Shown here: positions 1 to 12,905 of the stretch, one piece after another
Layout: every line of letters begins with the position of its first letter
Numbering within the stretch: position 1 is the first letter of the stretch
Assembly: GCA_903813345.2 (NCBI GenBank)
Contig: CAIIXF020000008.1
Span: forward strand, 25,282,822-25,346,821
DNA length: 64,000 nucleotides
Direction of reading: 5' to 3'
DNA from: Owenia fusiformis
Taxonomy: Eukaryota > Annelida > Polychaeta > Sabellida > Oweniidae
Translations under genes and position numbers: made by a program
The notes under the pieces: model-generated
The model's database searches: none
What the model was told of the DNA's origin: nothing
What the model saw: the letters and a program-made list of their open reading frames with translations, nothing else

Positions 1-3000
1 TGGAGTAGCACCAGAGGGTGCCCCAGGAGGAACTCCACCAGCTGGAGGATACCCTGGGCCTGATCCTGCTGGGGGGAATCCAGGGACAGCCCCTGCTGGT
101 GGGAATCCAGGAGCAACCCCTGCTGGGGGGAATCCAGGAGCAGCCCCTGTTGGGGGTTGATATCCAGGCTGACCACCTATAGTTGGAGGCACTGTTCCCA
201 TGGGAAATCCTGGGTTGTAAGATGGTGGTTGAAATGCCCCCTGAAAAATAAAGACAGCAACTGAGAAACACCGAGGCATAGCAAATCCCATCCATGGCTG
301 CTATATTTATAAAATCCCTCCACTACTTTTTCAGTTTTATCCAAAATCATAAAATATCACACATAAAATGGCCATCATCACTAGCCAAATTGGCATAAGA
401 GAGTGTAATATGCTTTTAAGTAGAAACATATAAAATTTCAACAAAACTGAGCGGCACTCCTTTTGAGTTATATTAAAAAATTAGTACCGTGGGTACTGGG
501 CTCACATGGTGTTGCTCAAAAGTGAAAATAAAAAAGACAGGTATAATTTTTTGCAGATTTTTTGTGACAAAATTATTTCATACAACTACTCTTTACAAAG
601 ACATGGCTTTTTACAATGCAGGACACCTGAACTTATTTGTAAAGCTAGGAAATGGGCCAAAAGTGAATTTCCCGAGACAGAAATGGTGGCCATTTTGAAA
701 ATAGGCGAGATTTTGAAGCAGAAGTCACAGTTTTTTTTTCTTTATTGATGTTGAACAAAAATATTTTAAATTCGGAATCCTATCTACAGAGGATTTAAAA
801 AGTGTTGACAGCGGTTTAAAACTTGCCACTATTTTGGACTGACTTAGAGACAGATGGACGAATCAATGTTAACTAAAATGGCTGAAAATAAAAAAAAAGG
901 GATATAATATTTTGCCGATTTTTTGTAACAAAATTATTTCATACAACTACTCTTTACAGTGACATGGCTTTTTACAATGCAGGACAGCTGAAACTATTTG
1001 TAAAGCTAGGAAATGGGCCAAAAGTGAATTTCGCGAGACAAAAAACGCGACCATTTTGAAAATAGGCAAGCTTTTGAACCAAGAGTCATTGGAGAGTTTT
1101 TTGTATTGATGTTGAACAAACTTAACTTAAAACAGGAATCCTATCGACATAGGGTTTAAGGCAAATGGTCCAAAAGTGGATTTTGTGAGACAGATTGACA
1201 AATCAATGTTAACTAAAATGGCTGAAAATAAAAAAATGGATATAATTTTTTGCTGATTTTTCGTAACAAAATTATTTCATATATCTACTCTTTACATTGA
1301 CATGGATTTTTACAATGTAGGACACTTGAAATTATTTGTAAAGCTAGGAAATAGGTCAAAAGTGAATTTCGCGAGACAAAGATGGCGGCCATTTTGAAAA
1401 TAGGCAAGCTTTTGAGCCAGGAGTCATAGGGGAGTTTTCTGTATTGATGTTGAACAGAAATATCTTAAAACAGGAATCCTATCGACAGAGGTTTTAAAAC
1501 GTGCCACTGTTGTTGACGGAAAAGTGGATTTCGCGAGTCAGATGGACAAATCAATGTTAACTAAAATGGCTGAAAATAAAAAAATGGATACAATTTTTCG
1601 CTGATTTTTTGTAACAAAATTATGTCATATATCTTCTCTTTACATTGACATGGATTTTTACAATGTAGGACACCTGAAATTATTTGTAAAGCTAGGAAAT
1701 GGGTCAAAAGTGAATTTCGCGAGACAAAAATGGCAGACATTTTGAAAATAGGCGAGCTTTTGAACCAGGAGTCATAGGGGAGTTTTCTGTATTGATGTTG
1801 AACAGAAATAACTTAAAACAGGAATCCTATCGACAGAGGTTTTAAAACGTGCCACCATTGTTGACGGACAGACAGACAGACGGACGGACGGACGGACGGA
1901 CGGACGGACGGACAGACGGACAAGTGAGCGATTGCAAAAGCTCACCATGTGAGCTAATAATAAAAACATAAAACAACACACATAAAAATGGTGGCCATTT
2001 GGTGGCCTACTAGCCAAAGAATCATAACACAGTGTGCTGCCATGCTTATGAATATTCACATATAAAATATAAAAAAAATCGCTCCACTGCTTCTCTAGTT
2101 ACAGCAAAAAACGTAAAAGAATGTGTAACAGACACAATTTTTCCATTTTTTTTAATTTTGTACCTAAAATACAGTAAAGGTGACAATAAAATGATGGCCA
2201 TTTTGAAACTGGTGGCCATTTTGAAAATCTGTTTTTAGGCAGAACCTGTACCCCCATACTAATAAAATATGAACCATATTGGTCCAACAGTATTTGAGTT
2301 ATTGCCTGGATGAATGAACATAATCATATTCAAATGAATGATTCAGACCATTCAATTATCAGCATTTTCTTACAGATATATTGAAACTGATATTTTGTTT
2401 TAATGGTTAATAATACATGTATTGCTTTTCAATGTGATGCATGAATGTTTCTCTTTCAGACTTACAGCAGGTGGAGTGGGGTCCTGGAAGCGAATCATTT
2501 GCACATTGATGTCTCCTTCTATAGTCAATGTGTTGACCTGTTGTACAGACAATCTGTGTTTGAACTCAAGCAGATGTAGGCCATTCACAGCAACCTAAAA
2601 TCATGTCAAAAAATTAAAAAAATGTGCACAGATGAGAAATTATTAGGAAAAGTATTTATCATGCGAGAAATTGTGCATATAGGAGAAAAAATATGTTCTG
2701 TAAAGAGTTGAGCCACAATTACATGTACACAGCAATCACAAACCTTGTAGCAATCATTCTGTGTCAGGATGATCATCTCAAATGTCTGATTCTGAGAGAA
2801 TGGGAATGGACCACTCCTGTCCTCCTGTTGCCAACCTCCACCGACACGTGAATTGCGAATCACTGAATTTAGACCCTCAAATCGAGGGTTAAAATGGAAG
2901 GCTATATCCGCATTGTCATGCATACCACATTCCAGGTTTACTTGAAATCTATTGGAGTAAAATATAACAACATATACAATACAACATTAATGGTTTGCTG

Positions 3001-6000
3001 AAATAGTTGCCATTTTCTACTAGGACCTCATTTACTCATGTTCCCAAGCAACAATTGACCATGAAATTCTCAATCAAAATTTCACACAAAGTTAATTTAT
3101 TCCAATAATATGCAATATTTGGAAATACTGTACAGTAAAACCTGTCACTGTGCATGTATATCAAGGAGGATTGGAAGCCATTATTCAAACTCGATACTCC
3201 GTTGCCCGCAGTGGAACAATAGGATAGTTTCTAAATAGCAGAAAAATCAATGAAATCTCGTGCTGCCATCTTTTATTCAGCTTTTAACTCGGGCTAGAGC
3301 TCCATTCATTTACATGAAAATCTTGGAAAAGTGGCTTAATTTCATGATTTATCAAAGTGTGTTTGTTGAATCTGTATAAAACTTGAATGATATACCACAT
3401 GATGACCCTGTTTATGTACATGATGTGATTAAACATGCAAATGTTGATTGACATACAAATAATCCACAGATTTAAAGAATTTTAGCATTGCATCTATGGA
3501 CATTTGGCCCAAGTTTTTTTAAATTGTTATAGAAAATTATTCAAATTACATAACTGTGTAAATCAAAGCTATTAAAGGAGAAAACATTTCACTGAATTCA
3601 AATATGCCATTTAAAAGAAGGTTATGTAAGTCATTAGAGGTCTAATATGCAAGTCTCTTAAAATCTCACGAAAAACGAGATTTAGCGAGATTTCAAAAGC
3701 TATATGGAAACTATACTATTTGGTAAAAATATTTCCATAAGGTTCTCTTTGGACCAAGTATTTCGTTGGAAGATGGTCATTACGATTATTCTGGTAATAT
3801 TCAAGCTTCCTTGGCAGTTCTTGTCAAAATATGAGTAATATTATTACCAATTTGGTAATAATATTACACATTCAGTGTTGCATAAGTCAGTAATGTGGAG
3901 GAAGGGTGCCCATGAGAGACAGGTGTTCACTAGAGAGAGGGGTTCACTAAGACATGTTTCACTGTGTATCATTTTTACATTTTCATATTATAGAAGTTAT
4001 ATTATAAACTGTTTTTTGTGCATAATATCAAAGCACAACCATTGAGTTAAAAAACAAAAATAGTTCAATGGGAACTCCAATGGGAACTCCAGGAAATTCT
4101 GATATTTTGCACTCTATTTTTCCAAATTTTCTTTCAACATTTCCAGACAACACAGGAGCTACCATTGACCTGTTTCCAGGTTTACTAAAAGTAGACAGTG
4201 TAATGATACTTTCCTGAAAAAAGCAAGGAAATACACACATGCCTTCATACTTATTTTGGACCAGAAAATAACATGTGCAGGTATAGCAATTTTTTACCAA
4301 AATGAAAAATGGGAAATTAAAATTATCAAGGAAAAGAATGGGTCAAAATAAATGTAAAGATCTGTGGGATTTCCAGCTGGACCAAAATAAAGATATATAA
4401 AGATATACTATTAACAAAATTGTTGATTTTCTATCTCAGAGATATTTATTTTATGACAAAATTTGTTAATAAATATCTCTGAGAAAGAAAATCAACAATT
4501 TTGTTAATAGTACATTACTACCAGAGAGATGAACATTCATAGTAGCAAAATAAAGATATTTATCGATTCATGGTTATTGGGTTATGGATGTTACAGAACT
4601 AATACAAGTATACAAGGGACATAGAACAAAGTCTAACATATTGCTCTATTTACTGTTCCTTATCAAGTATAAACATTGATAAGTGCAATACAATGTTTAT
4701 GATAACACTATGCACAGTATTGACAATAAATATTGTAATACCCCCTCCCATCAGGGTTAGCAAAAACCATTGTTAGTACCTCAGTTGAAATACTCGATTT
4801 TGATTGGTCAACGAGCGGTGAACAATTTTAACTGTACACCGCGCAATGCATTGCCGGTGAATAATATTCCCAGCATTCCACTAAAATGACGTCATTATCA
4901 GACGATAAAATGGCCGCCGCTAGCACTAGCCGTTTCAAAAATGTTGAAGATGAGGATATTATTAGTCTCTTAGAGAGTAAAGGCAGTCAAAATACGAAGA
5001 AAAATCTAAAACTTTGTACAAAGCTTTTAGTGGACTTCGCCCAGGAGAGTAATTTGACTCCATTGAGTGAACTTACTGCCGTGGCATGAACGTCTCGAGG
5101 GTCTGGATCCAACTTCAAGTCAACTTCAAGGGTCAGAAAAATCTAAGATATTCTTCGGACTAACAAAACAATTATAGACCTCTCCATTCGGTTTACTGTC
5201 AAAATTATATCCCGAGACTGTAAACTGAGACCGAGGTCTCAGTTTACAGTCTCGGGATATAATTTTGACAGTAAACCGAATGGAGAGGTCAATAATTGTA
5301 TATTATAATACTAGCATATCTCATATGTAATATTCATCATTACTCTCTATATTGATATAATGTGTCATGTATTAATTAAAAGCTGATTCAATAATAAATA
5401 TACAAATGGCAAGGGAGATTAACATTGTTATCAGAATATCTCTAATAAGTAATAATCTTTTATTTAAATATCAAATGGATAAAGCATTCCCAGTTACTTG
5501 ATTCATTGCTGTATTTTGAGTTTTAATCCATACTACAGTTGTTTCAGAAACAACACTATTAGAAACCCCCAAAACAAAGAAACTTTAGAATCTTCAAAAT
5601 GAAACCCTCATTTTCAATATGTGTTTGAAGAATATTTTTTGCAATATCTTAGAATCTTCATGTGACATTTTTCTCAAACTTTAGTTTTGATTTCCTTAAC
5701 AGTATTCATAAATATAATACTGAATTAACACCTTTGAAATAAAAGGAATAATTTGTCAAGTACTGTCATTTGAAAAGTACTGAGATAATGATATATCAGT
5801 GTGTTGTGGTCTTATAAGCAGCTTATTGCTCATTTCTTATCCAAAACCATGTAAATGAAAGAATATACCTATTAGCAGTCTGGGGTATATATGCTGTAAT
5901 GAAGATCATCTTCCCATGGCTCAGGCCAGCTGATATTGGAGACTTGTAAGGAATGGGCTGAAACAATTAAATTTACCTTTACCTTATGTTTGTACATGTA

Positions 6001-7724
6001 TACATGTACAAATGTATATGCAATTCATCACATTAAAGGGCTAGTAGCTGTAATTTATATCTTAAATATAACTTACACAATCAATTGGACATAATTATTC
6101 AAGCTTGAAAAAAATGTTTGCCTTTAATCCTGAAAAATGTGCGAGTAGATTTTTCAATTCTGGAACTTGTCATGCTGCTAAGTACTAGGAGAGTTACTTT
6201 AAAAAAATTCATATCTGAAAAAAATATTTCAAACAAAAAATTTTGGGCCATTAAATTCAAAATTTGGGCCCAAAATTTAGCTCAAATCTTTTGACAATCT
6301 TTTCACCCAAGGAGGGGGAGAGGCCAGGCCCCATGCCCCTTCCCTGGATCCACCAGTGCTTCGTGGTATCTATCTAGGATTTGAGGAGGGGGCTCCAATA
6401 TTTTTGGCAAAACATTTTCTGGAGCCACCTGACGGTGAATTTGGTGAAATTGCTGCCTAATTTGATTAAAATTTGCTTAATTTTGGTCCATTTTATTAAT
6501 TTTTAGCCAGTGTGCTAGAATTCAAAGTTTTACCTTTGCCAAACAATTACAAGAGCAAAATCCCAAAATATTACAATTTTTGACCAATTTCGCTCATTTG
6601 GAACATCATATGAATTGCATCACTGAACTTTATATCTGATTTATATCATAAATTTGGGACCATTTTGACATTTGCTTTATTTGTACAATTGAATTCCTTT
6701 GGATGGTATTAGAACTACTGTACAGTATTTCAGGCCTAAAATGCAAAGTGCAAACCTTGTATTGTCCATCTCAAAATATATTGTTTTTCTGCATTTTCAG
6801 GCATTTTACTCAAGATAAAGTTATAAATCTCACTTATTTCCATCTTTGCATATACCCTCGAATATCTAAGGTAATCAAAAAACTATAAATTACTGAAACA
6901 CTGCAAAAAATTAACTCAAATTTGGGGGGATAGTCAAGATTTTGCGGGGTTCGCATGAACCCTCCGAAACCCCCTCTCCATACGGCCCGGCTACATGTAT
7001 TTCAGGGTGATGTATAGTCGACAAGTGTAAAGAGGGAGATATTAATAAACCTCGACCATCAAAATTAGTTGTCGCATAAGCTAAATTCTAAGTTTCATGT
7101 CTCAAACTCTCCTTATTTACTCGTGACAGGTTTCAAAATGGCGGAACAGCATTTTGAAAGCTGGCACGTGTCATGTTGCATTCTGGGAGCCAATCCTCCT
7201 TGCTGCGTAATCGGGCTACAAAATCACCTAAACATTTGATGAGTCGGAATTAACATGTGAATATCACTTCAAATTTTAAGTTCCTGTTTGTCATTATGGA
7301 CACAAATTCCACTATATTTGTACGTTCCGGGACAGAGAAAATACAGCACTAAATTCACTGAGAATTTATGACATATGTGACAGAATGTCTTTTATCATAG
7401 AGATAGTAATTATTTATGTTCACCACTGTAGTAGCCCAGCGCTGACAATATGAGCTGCAAATTATATGTTTAGGATTAGTAATGTGAACATATATTCACT
7501 GACTTACAACTTATTATTCAGATCCCATGATCAGATGATTCAGGATCACATGCAGATTCCCGGGAACACCTTGTGGAGATAAAATCACATTTGACAGCAA
7601 TTGTAGTTTTATTTTTTTGAGTTTTATGTATCATTATTATGTGATATAGCTATATATAGTATATACTTACTGGGTTATATATTGGAGCTCCTGCAGACTG
7701 ACCTCCATAGCCTGTATATGCCAT
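1..7724 (-). CDS. Galectin, first carbohydrate-recognition domain plus Pro/Gly-rich linker (partial, 5 exons)
   Basis: Beta-galactoside-binding lectin. Coding exons on the minus strand: 7671-7724 (MAYTGYGGQSAG..., donor GTAAGT), 5869-5957, 2744-2948, 2466-2594 and 1-240, the last running to or past the window edge. All junctions keep frame (239 codons seen). The recognition domain spans roughly residues 19-155. The usual sugar-contact residues are visible: H, N and R in HFNPRF, N in VIRNS, and W, E and R in GGGWQQEDR. After the domain, exon 1-240 encodes a linker with several PGFPPAG-type repeats. There is no signal peptide, as expected for galectins, which leave the cell by a non-classical route. 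Because the Pro/Gly repeat follows the domain, I infer a tandem-repeat galectin with a second domain beyond position 1. A single-domain protein with a C-terminal tail is the alternative. Family call is secure; the exact orthologue is not. Confidence 0.9.
505..1922. repeat. Four tandem copies of a ~345-bp unit ending in a GGAC microsatellite
   Basis: The segment AAAATGGCTGAAAATAAAAA recurs at about 876, 1217 and 1562, with a diverged first copy near 520, giving a ~345-bp period. Each unit holds the same landmarks, including TTTACAATGCAGGACA and TTTGTAAAGCTAGG. The last copy runs into a (GACG)n/(GACA)n tract at about 1865-1922. It lies in galectin intron 4, the intron before the linker exon. 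Flanks at about 265-310 and 2230-2320 resemble the ends of the repeat at 15150-16310, so this is probably an internally expanded copy of the same family. Confidence 0.85.
3131..3968. mobile_element. Possible degenerate pogo/Tigger-like element
   Basis: The left end reads TACAGTAAAACCTGTC. The reverse complement of the right end reads TACACAGTGAAACATGTC, with TA at both edges. The right flank also has the GTGAACACC-type repeats seen near 16420-16560. There is no transposase frame. The ends match only loosely, so the boundaries are tentative. Confidence 0.35.
4408..4512. repeat. Long hairpin (~105 bp)
   Basis: Two arms of about 42 bases, beginning ACTATTAACAAAATTGTTG and ending with its complement, surround a short AT-rich loop. 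It lies in the galectin intron between exons 2 and 3. It probably represents a small palindromic MITE. The rest of this intron outside listed features shows nothing coding. Confidence 0.7.
4886..5089 (+). pseudogene. Fragment of a Crypton-like tyrosine-recombinase ORF (N-terminal part)
   Basis: A 67-residue frame reads MTSLSDDKMAAASTSRFKNV and then SLLESKGSQNTKK followed by a leucine-rich helix. From memory this arrangement resembles the N-terminus of Crypton-derived DUF3504-type proteins common in aquatic invertebrates, but no catalytic core follows. The frame stops 200 bases in and runs into the palindrome at 5179-5290. The upstream flank (about 4765-4870, GTTAGTACCTCAGTTGAAAT) recurs at about 50350-50450, which points to a repeat end. 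Read as a dead, truncated element; the family assignment is uncertain. Confidence 0.4.
5179..5290. repeat. Near-perfect 112-bp palindrome (MITE remnant)
   Basis: The left arm starts GACCTCTCCATTCGGTTTAC and the right arm is its reverse complement ending at GAGAGGTC, with virtually no loop. Diverged relatives of the same arm sequence lie at about 48890-49110 and 49270-49495. This marks a dispersed palindromic family, often next to the phrase GGACTAACAAAACAATT. Confidence 0.85.
5301..7670. other. Intronic DNA around galectin exon 2, no other gene seen
   Basis: Apart from the exon at 5869-5957, this stretch shows no supported coding frame. Around 6240-6420 and 6930-7000 are G/C-rich patches, such as TGGATCCACCAGTG, that look like worn hAT-type ends. 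From about 7040 a dispersed repeat begins. Confidence 0.5.
7040..7440. repeat. Dispersed repeat, copy 1
   Basis: Shares many blocks with 12140-12550, for example CCATCAAAA, ATGTGAATATC and CACTTCAAATTTT followed by TGTCATTATGGACTCA-like sequence. Same orientation, strongly diverged, no frame. It lies just upstream of galectin exon 1 on the minus strand, at the far end of intron 1. Confidence 0.6.
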
Positions 7725-8607
7725 TTTAACGAAGGAATATATAGAAACACCTCTTCCTCCACCAAGCAAGTAGGTCAAAGTCCTGAACGAAAAGCTTCCG
7801 GTTTGGCCTTTCCTGTTGACCTACATTCGTTTTCGTTAAAATTCGACTCTTTCCAGTTATTTATCATTGTCATTGCAACCAGGCACTCAAAGTCGACGTC
7901 ACGCGAAAAATACAACACGATGCTCTTGTCTTGCAAATACAGGTAAATACATTTGGAACTAGATCTACATTGAATCTAAAAAATAAGCAATAAGGTACAG
8001 CTGGGAAATAACATTTTGGTAGATCTAGCCTAGGCCCTAGTCTAAAAAATTCTCGAAATCGTTGTTCCCTCTTCAAAAGAGAAGACGCGAAAATCTTTCC
8101 TTATAAGGGCAAAATATTTCCCATGATGCAGTTCGCGAAGGAACGAATTTATACTTCCTTATTTTCCCTCGAACTCCTATGCAGTGTCTCGGTATAGACA
8201 CTGCGGCGGGCAGATTATGGAATCCCCAGAATTTGGGGAAGATAGTCCCCCTTTTTGTCACAGATGTACTTGTTTTTCACACAACTTATAAAATATATGT
8301 TCTTTTATGTTCACCAATAATTATTTTGTCAAAATATTCCAAAATCAATGAAATATAAGAGGAAATCCCCGCGGAAGGAATTCTGAGTAAAAGTTGTGTT
8401 GATAAAATTTACCGCACGTGTTGTTTATTAGTTAATACGCGCAATTCAACCAATAAAATTGTCTAAATTTTACAATCACGCGATCTGAGCATGGGACTAG
8501 AACCAATCACGTCAGTTGTTTATTGCGATGTTACCATGCTTACGGTGAGATACCTGCCCGCCGCAGTGATATATCACTGCACGGGAGTTCGATTTTCCCT
8601 CGTAGGT

Positions 8608-9028
8608 TTAAGGACAGGGTGCATGATGGGAAATTTTCTGCATTCCTCAATTGAGTCACATGTTATTTTTCAAACAAGAATAACTCCTTCCCCACATTGT
8701 CTACATCTTTCAAGTTTGCACAAAGAGTGCACTTATGTGCCTAGAAAAGCCTTGTGAGAAGGTTTGCTTTGTAAAATGTATAAAAAATGAGAAAATACAG
8801 TGAAAAAAAATTCTGAAAATTTTCTGATTTTTTTCACGGAATTTTCTTATTTCTTATACACTTTATCAAAACATTCTTCTCACAATTCTTTTCTAGGCAC
8901 ATAAGTGCACTCTTTGTGCAAAACTGGAAGATATAGACAATGTGGGGAAGGAGTGATTCTTGTTTGAAAAATAACATGTGACTCAATTGAGGAATGCAGA
9001 AAATTTCCCATCATGCACCCTGACCTTA
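8608..9028. repeat. Foldback element with ~200-bp arms
   Basis: The left arm (AGGACAGGGTGCATGATGGG, near 8608) is repeated inverted at about 9000-9028. The inner arms, covering the phrase GTGCACTTATGTGCCTAG, meet around 8815. The arms are highly similar, suggesting a fairly recent foldback MITE. A second partial inversion links 8165-8225 with 8545-8605 (CCCGCCGCAGTG and its complement). Confidence 0.75.
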
Positions 9029-9931
9029 ACATGGGGATTTTCACACCTATTTTTCAAACGATATATTCGTTCATATTCCCGTACGAGAGTACAGAAAAAA
9101 TTATTAGAAACGATTGATCTTTCATTAATCTTAATATAACAGCTATTTTTTTCATTGTATAATTCATAGCGTGGTGAAAACGATGATTGAAAAATGAGAA
9201 AATATTCCGGAAGAGAAGGTCACATGATCAGTAGACTAGTCGCCATATTGGAAAAAACAATTCCATTCGACTTTCAATACTTTCATGCCAATCTTACCAC
9301 ACTACAAACTGCGACATCGATGCAACAACTGAATAAAAGTATTCATCTTCAAATAACATGATAGAGTTACGTTGAAAACCCACAAACAACTGAGCAGTAG
9401 ACCAAAGAAGACGCGTCGCTATTATCTAGGTCAATCTGTTCAGTGGTCCGAAAGCAAATCTATAGTACTCGTTTCCGAATTTTGTTGTTCATTGTACAAT
9501 TTTTTATTGATTAAATTGGTATACTGACTATTAAAGCAATGACCAAGAAGAATACTTACGATGGTGTCATTGTTTTATTTAGCGTGCGGGTGTAAAAACA
9601 AAATTGAGTAATTAGATTGATTTAGAACTTTTGTGTCACGCAAATAGCTACGCGAAATGCATAGTGGGAAAATACTGACCAATCAAATTTTGTCCTTTTT
9701 GAGTGCTTTTTCAGTGCATATTTGCGAACGTTCTGATTCAAAGAGCGAACCGCGAAAAGGAGAATTGCAAAGTCAGCACTATCAATGGTATGATGTCTCT
9801 TCCTTTAGTAATATAATAGAGAAAAGTCCAAAAGCTTTTTGTCACAATATTTACTCGAAGTGTTTATATTTCAATTTATCCTTCAAACTGTGGCATTTAT
9901 GATAATAACTTTACATGTATATGATTGTTAC

Positions 9932-12123
9932 TATATGGTTACCTGCATTTTACAAGCAGCAAGCAAGCAGGCGACCCAGGCGGGCGCTTTTATTTTTTCA
10001 TAGGGGTGGTAGGATCAAAAACACATTCCAAAATTGATTTATGGACTATCTTTGAGATTATGTTGTCATAACAAAAAAGCTAACATACTTGGGCCTTAGG
10101 CCTACCCGAATTAAAAGTATCCAAATTGTCCTTGAAAACATGGACGTCAAGTACGTTTCTGGCTAAAGCTGGAGCATAGATTATTTAGAGGACTGGAAAC
10201 AAGAATGACCTACCTTTTTATTTCCCGAATCTCGCCTGAAATTAGCTCATCTTGGTGACTGTAACCTGTATATCTGTATTAATAGAGTCTTTTTGTATCG
10301 CATCTGCCTCAATTTTAAAGTTTTATTGGTATTTTTAATAATATGATTTCACTGTTTTTATGAACAGGTACGATTAAGCCAAGCAAATGGCAGCTGACCT
10401 GTTCAAAGTACTTTTAGTACTAATTATCGCAAATGACCAATAATTTTGGAAACAATATTATAATAAATAGATTACTAAGCATCTAAGGTAAGTAAAACTA
10501 GATGAACAACTGAGTTAATAGTGATAAATAGGCCAACACGAATTGGCAGAATTGAAATAGACTGCCATCTTGTTTCCAGTCCTCTTAAATAATCTATGCT
10601 CCAGCTTTCGCCAGAAACGTACTTGACGTCCGTGCTTGAAAATAAGAAATCAAGTTTACTGAAGCAGGGTTTAAATTCTTGTCAATCGTTTGTGACGTCA
10701 CAGGCGTGCTACCTAGCCAACAACAAAACAAACAAGTATATGGTATCATTCAGTGCCTTACACTACCACCCTATGCAGACAGAGCCTGTGGGAAATATTG
10801 GGTGCGGAGCAAATGAGCGGAGGGTGCGGAGCTAACGGTTATTTTTGAATTTAAATTTGGGATATTTCTGAAACTAAGCCGTTTTGGGACTTCAAATATA
10901 CCAAGATATGTGTATTTGACACCAAATATCAATACAATTGTGAAAATAGTAGCGCAATTCATTCTATAGCGACGCAGTGTGCCTTAAACCTTTCCCAGAC
11001 CTATATATTTTGAAATTATCCTTTTAATACTGAGTCCCCAGCATTCATAAAAAATGGTGTTCAAGGTGCACTATCTATACAAATTATTTTTGCATCTTGG
11101 AAGCCAGACAGTATCTGTGTGATTTTATAAAAATTCGGAAATTTTTTCAGATATGAGCCCCCTCTAAATATTGGGTGCGGAGCAGCTCCATGAACGTAGC
11201 TCCGAACCCAATATTTAGAGGGGCTCATATCTGAAGAACATTTCCGAATTTTTATAATTCATTGAAAAATATTTAACAAAATTACAGAATTCAAGTTCTG
11301 GGGTACATATCACCATTTTCAAACGAATTAGCCCATACAATGACTATATTTCTGCGTTCCCCTATACATAACCTTCATCTTGACACTGTATTTAACATAG
11401 GGTTTGCGTCTTGATTTTTGAATATCACTAGGCCAACATAGGGACTCATTTTTAAGTAAAATCTCTGCTTCACCAATGAAAATTAACGAATAAAGTACTG
11501 GTAGTTCCAGTTTACGGGACTAAATTCTTGCGATTTTATTCTAAAAATGGCACATTAAGAAAGTACTTGGCCTCAGCTTTACATACATACCTCAAATGGC
11601 CATAGTAGATAAATTTAATGGTTATTTGCTTGCAAATTGACTTTAATGTAATGTTTGAGATAGATGTCGCATCATACATATTGCTAGTTTTTGAAATAGC
11701 CGTCAGAGGCGGGGCATAGTGAACAAAATTTTTTCAGCCTTTTTCGGCCTTTTAAATCCTGTGTTATATTTTGCAATATTGTTCAGTTTACTTATGCCAT
11801 GCTCAGTTTGTCCCGATTTTGAGCGATTTTCGTTCGATGGGATAACAAATGGGTGCTATCTTGTAAGAACAAGAAAAAATGAACCTCGCACGGAGTGCCC
11901 TGATTCCTCCCAATTACACATCCCAACCTTGCTTCAGTAAACACGATTTCTTATTTTCAACGACAATTTGGTTACTTTTAATTCGGGTCGGGAACTTTTT
12001 CCAATTGTGGTTAGCAACAACGACGACGACAGAATCTCAGAGATAATCATACATTTTGATCCTACCACCCCTATGAAAAAAATAAAAGCGCCTGCCTGGG
12101 TCGCCTGTAAAATACAGGTAACC
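9932..12123. mobile_element. Non-autonomous DNA element with long inverted ends
   Basis: The left end (GGTTACCTGCATTTTAC then GGCGACCCAGGC, continuing to GGTGGTAGGATCAAAA) is inverted at 12050-12123. The left copy has a short extra AAGCAGCAAGCAAG. The 9-mer GATTGTTAC occurs at 9923-9931 and again immediately outside at 12124-12132, a likely target-site duplication. Inside is a nested inversion (about 10136-10260 against 10560-10640, around GAGCATAGATTATTTA) and a palindrome at about 11130-11245 built on GCGGAGC. No transposase frame is seen. Confidence 0.7.
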
Positions 12124-12139
12124 GATTGTTACATAAAGT

Positions 12140-12550
12140 GGGGACCAAAAATAAACCTCAACCATCAAAAGTTGTCACAATGAGATAAATTCTGAAACTC
12201 TCCCAAGCAGTAGAAAAATAATTCCCGTTCACTTGAAGTAGCACAATAAATGAATCTAAAGCTTCATACCTGCAAATGATGGATAAATCCCTACCAAATC
12301 GAACGAATGTTTTCATGAATCGCCATGTTTGTGAAATCACCTCAACATTTGAAGAGTTGGCATTAGCATGTGAATATCCACTTCAAATTTTGAAGTTCTT
12401 AAATTGTCATTATGGACTCAAAATCCACTATATTTGGACTTACTAGGATGGAGAAAATAGAGCACTGAATACACTGAGGTAAGAATTTATTACATGTGCG
12501 ACAGCATGTCATTTTCATAGCTTTTGTAATTCTTTATGTTCCCCACTGTA
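12140..12550. repeat. Dispersed repeat, copy 2
   Basis: Counterpart of 7040-7440 in the same orientation. It starts directly beyond the element at 9932-12123, which suggests that element inserted next to or within it. Confidence 0.6.
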
Positions 12551-12689
12551 CCAGTACGATCAAAAAAGTTACTAACATACCAAATGAAAGGTGATTTCCT
12601 GGTCAAACTTGCAAAAGTTGGTCCAAATTCTCACTTGATCCATCCACTCCCTCATATACGCATGCGCAGCAGCCCGATGTAAAAATAAG

Positions 12690-12905
12690 GTGTGGCTAGA
12701 GAGCCTTAAATTTTAAGGCTCTTATTTTGATGTCTAATTTTGCTAGAGAGCCTTTTTAGGCAACGAAAATGACAAAATAATTCTGGGATGAGATCAAACG
12801 ACTTTGATATTTGTATTGATTGTTAAATTACAAATAGGTAGGGTAAAGAATGTGTCAAAGTCATTTGATCTCGTCCCAGAAGCAATATTTTGTCATTTCT
12901 GTCGC
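12690..12905. repeat. Small foldback
   Basis: GGGATGAGATCAAACGAC-type sequence near 12783 is inverted near 12850-12880 (TCATTTGATCTCGTCCCAG), and GAGAGCCTTAAATTTTAAGG forms a short internal palindrome. No coding capacity. Confidence 0.6.

Noticed and set aside
1772-2059. Open frame on the minus strand with VRPSVRPSVR repeats
   Set aside because: Translation of the GGAC microsatellite.
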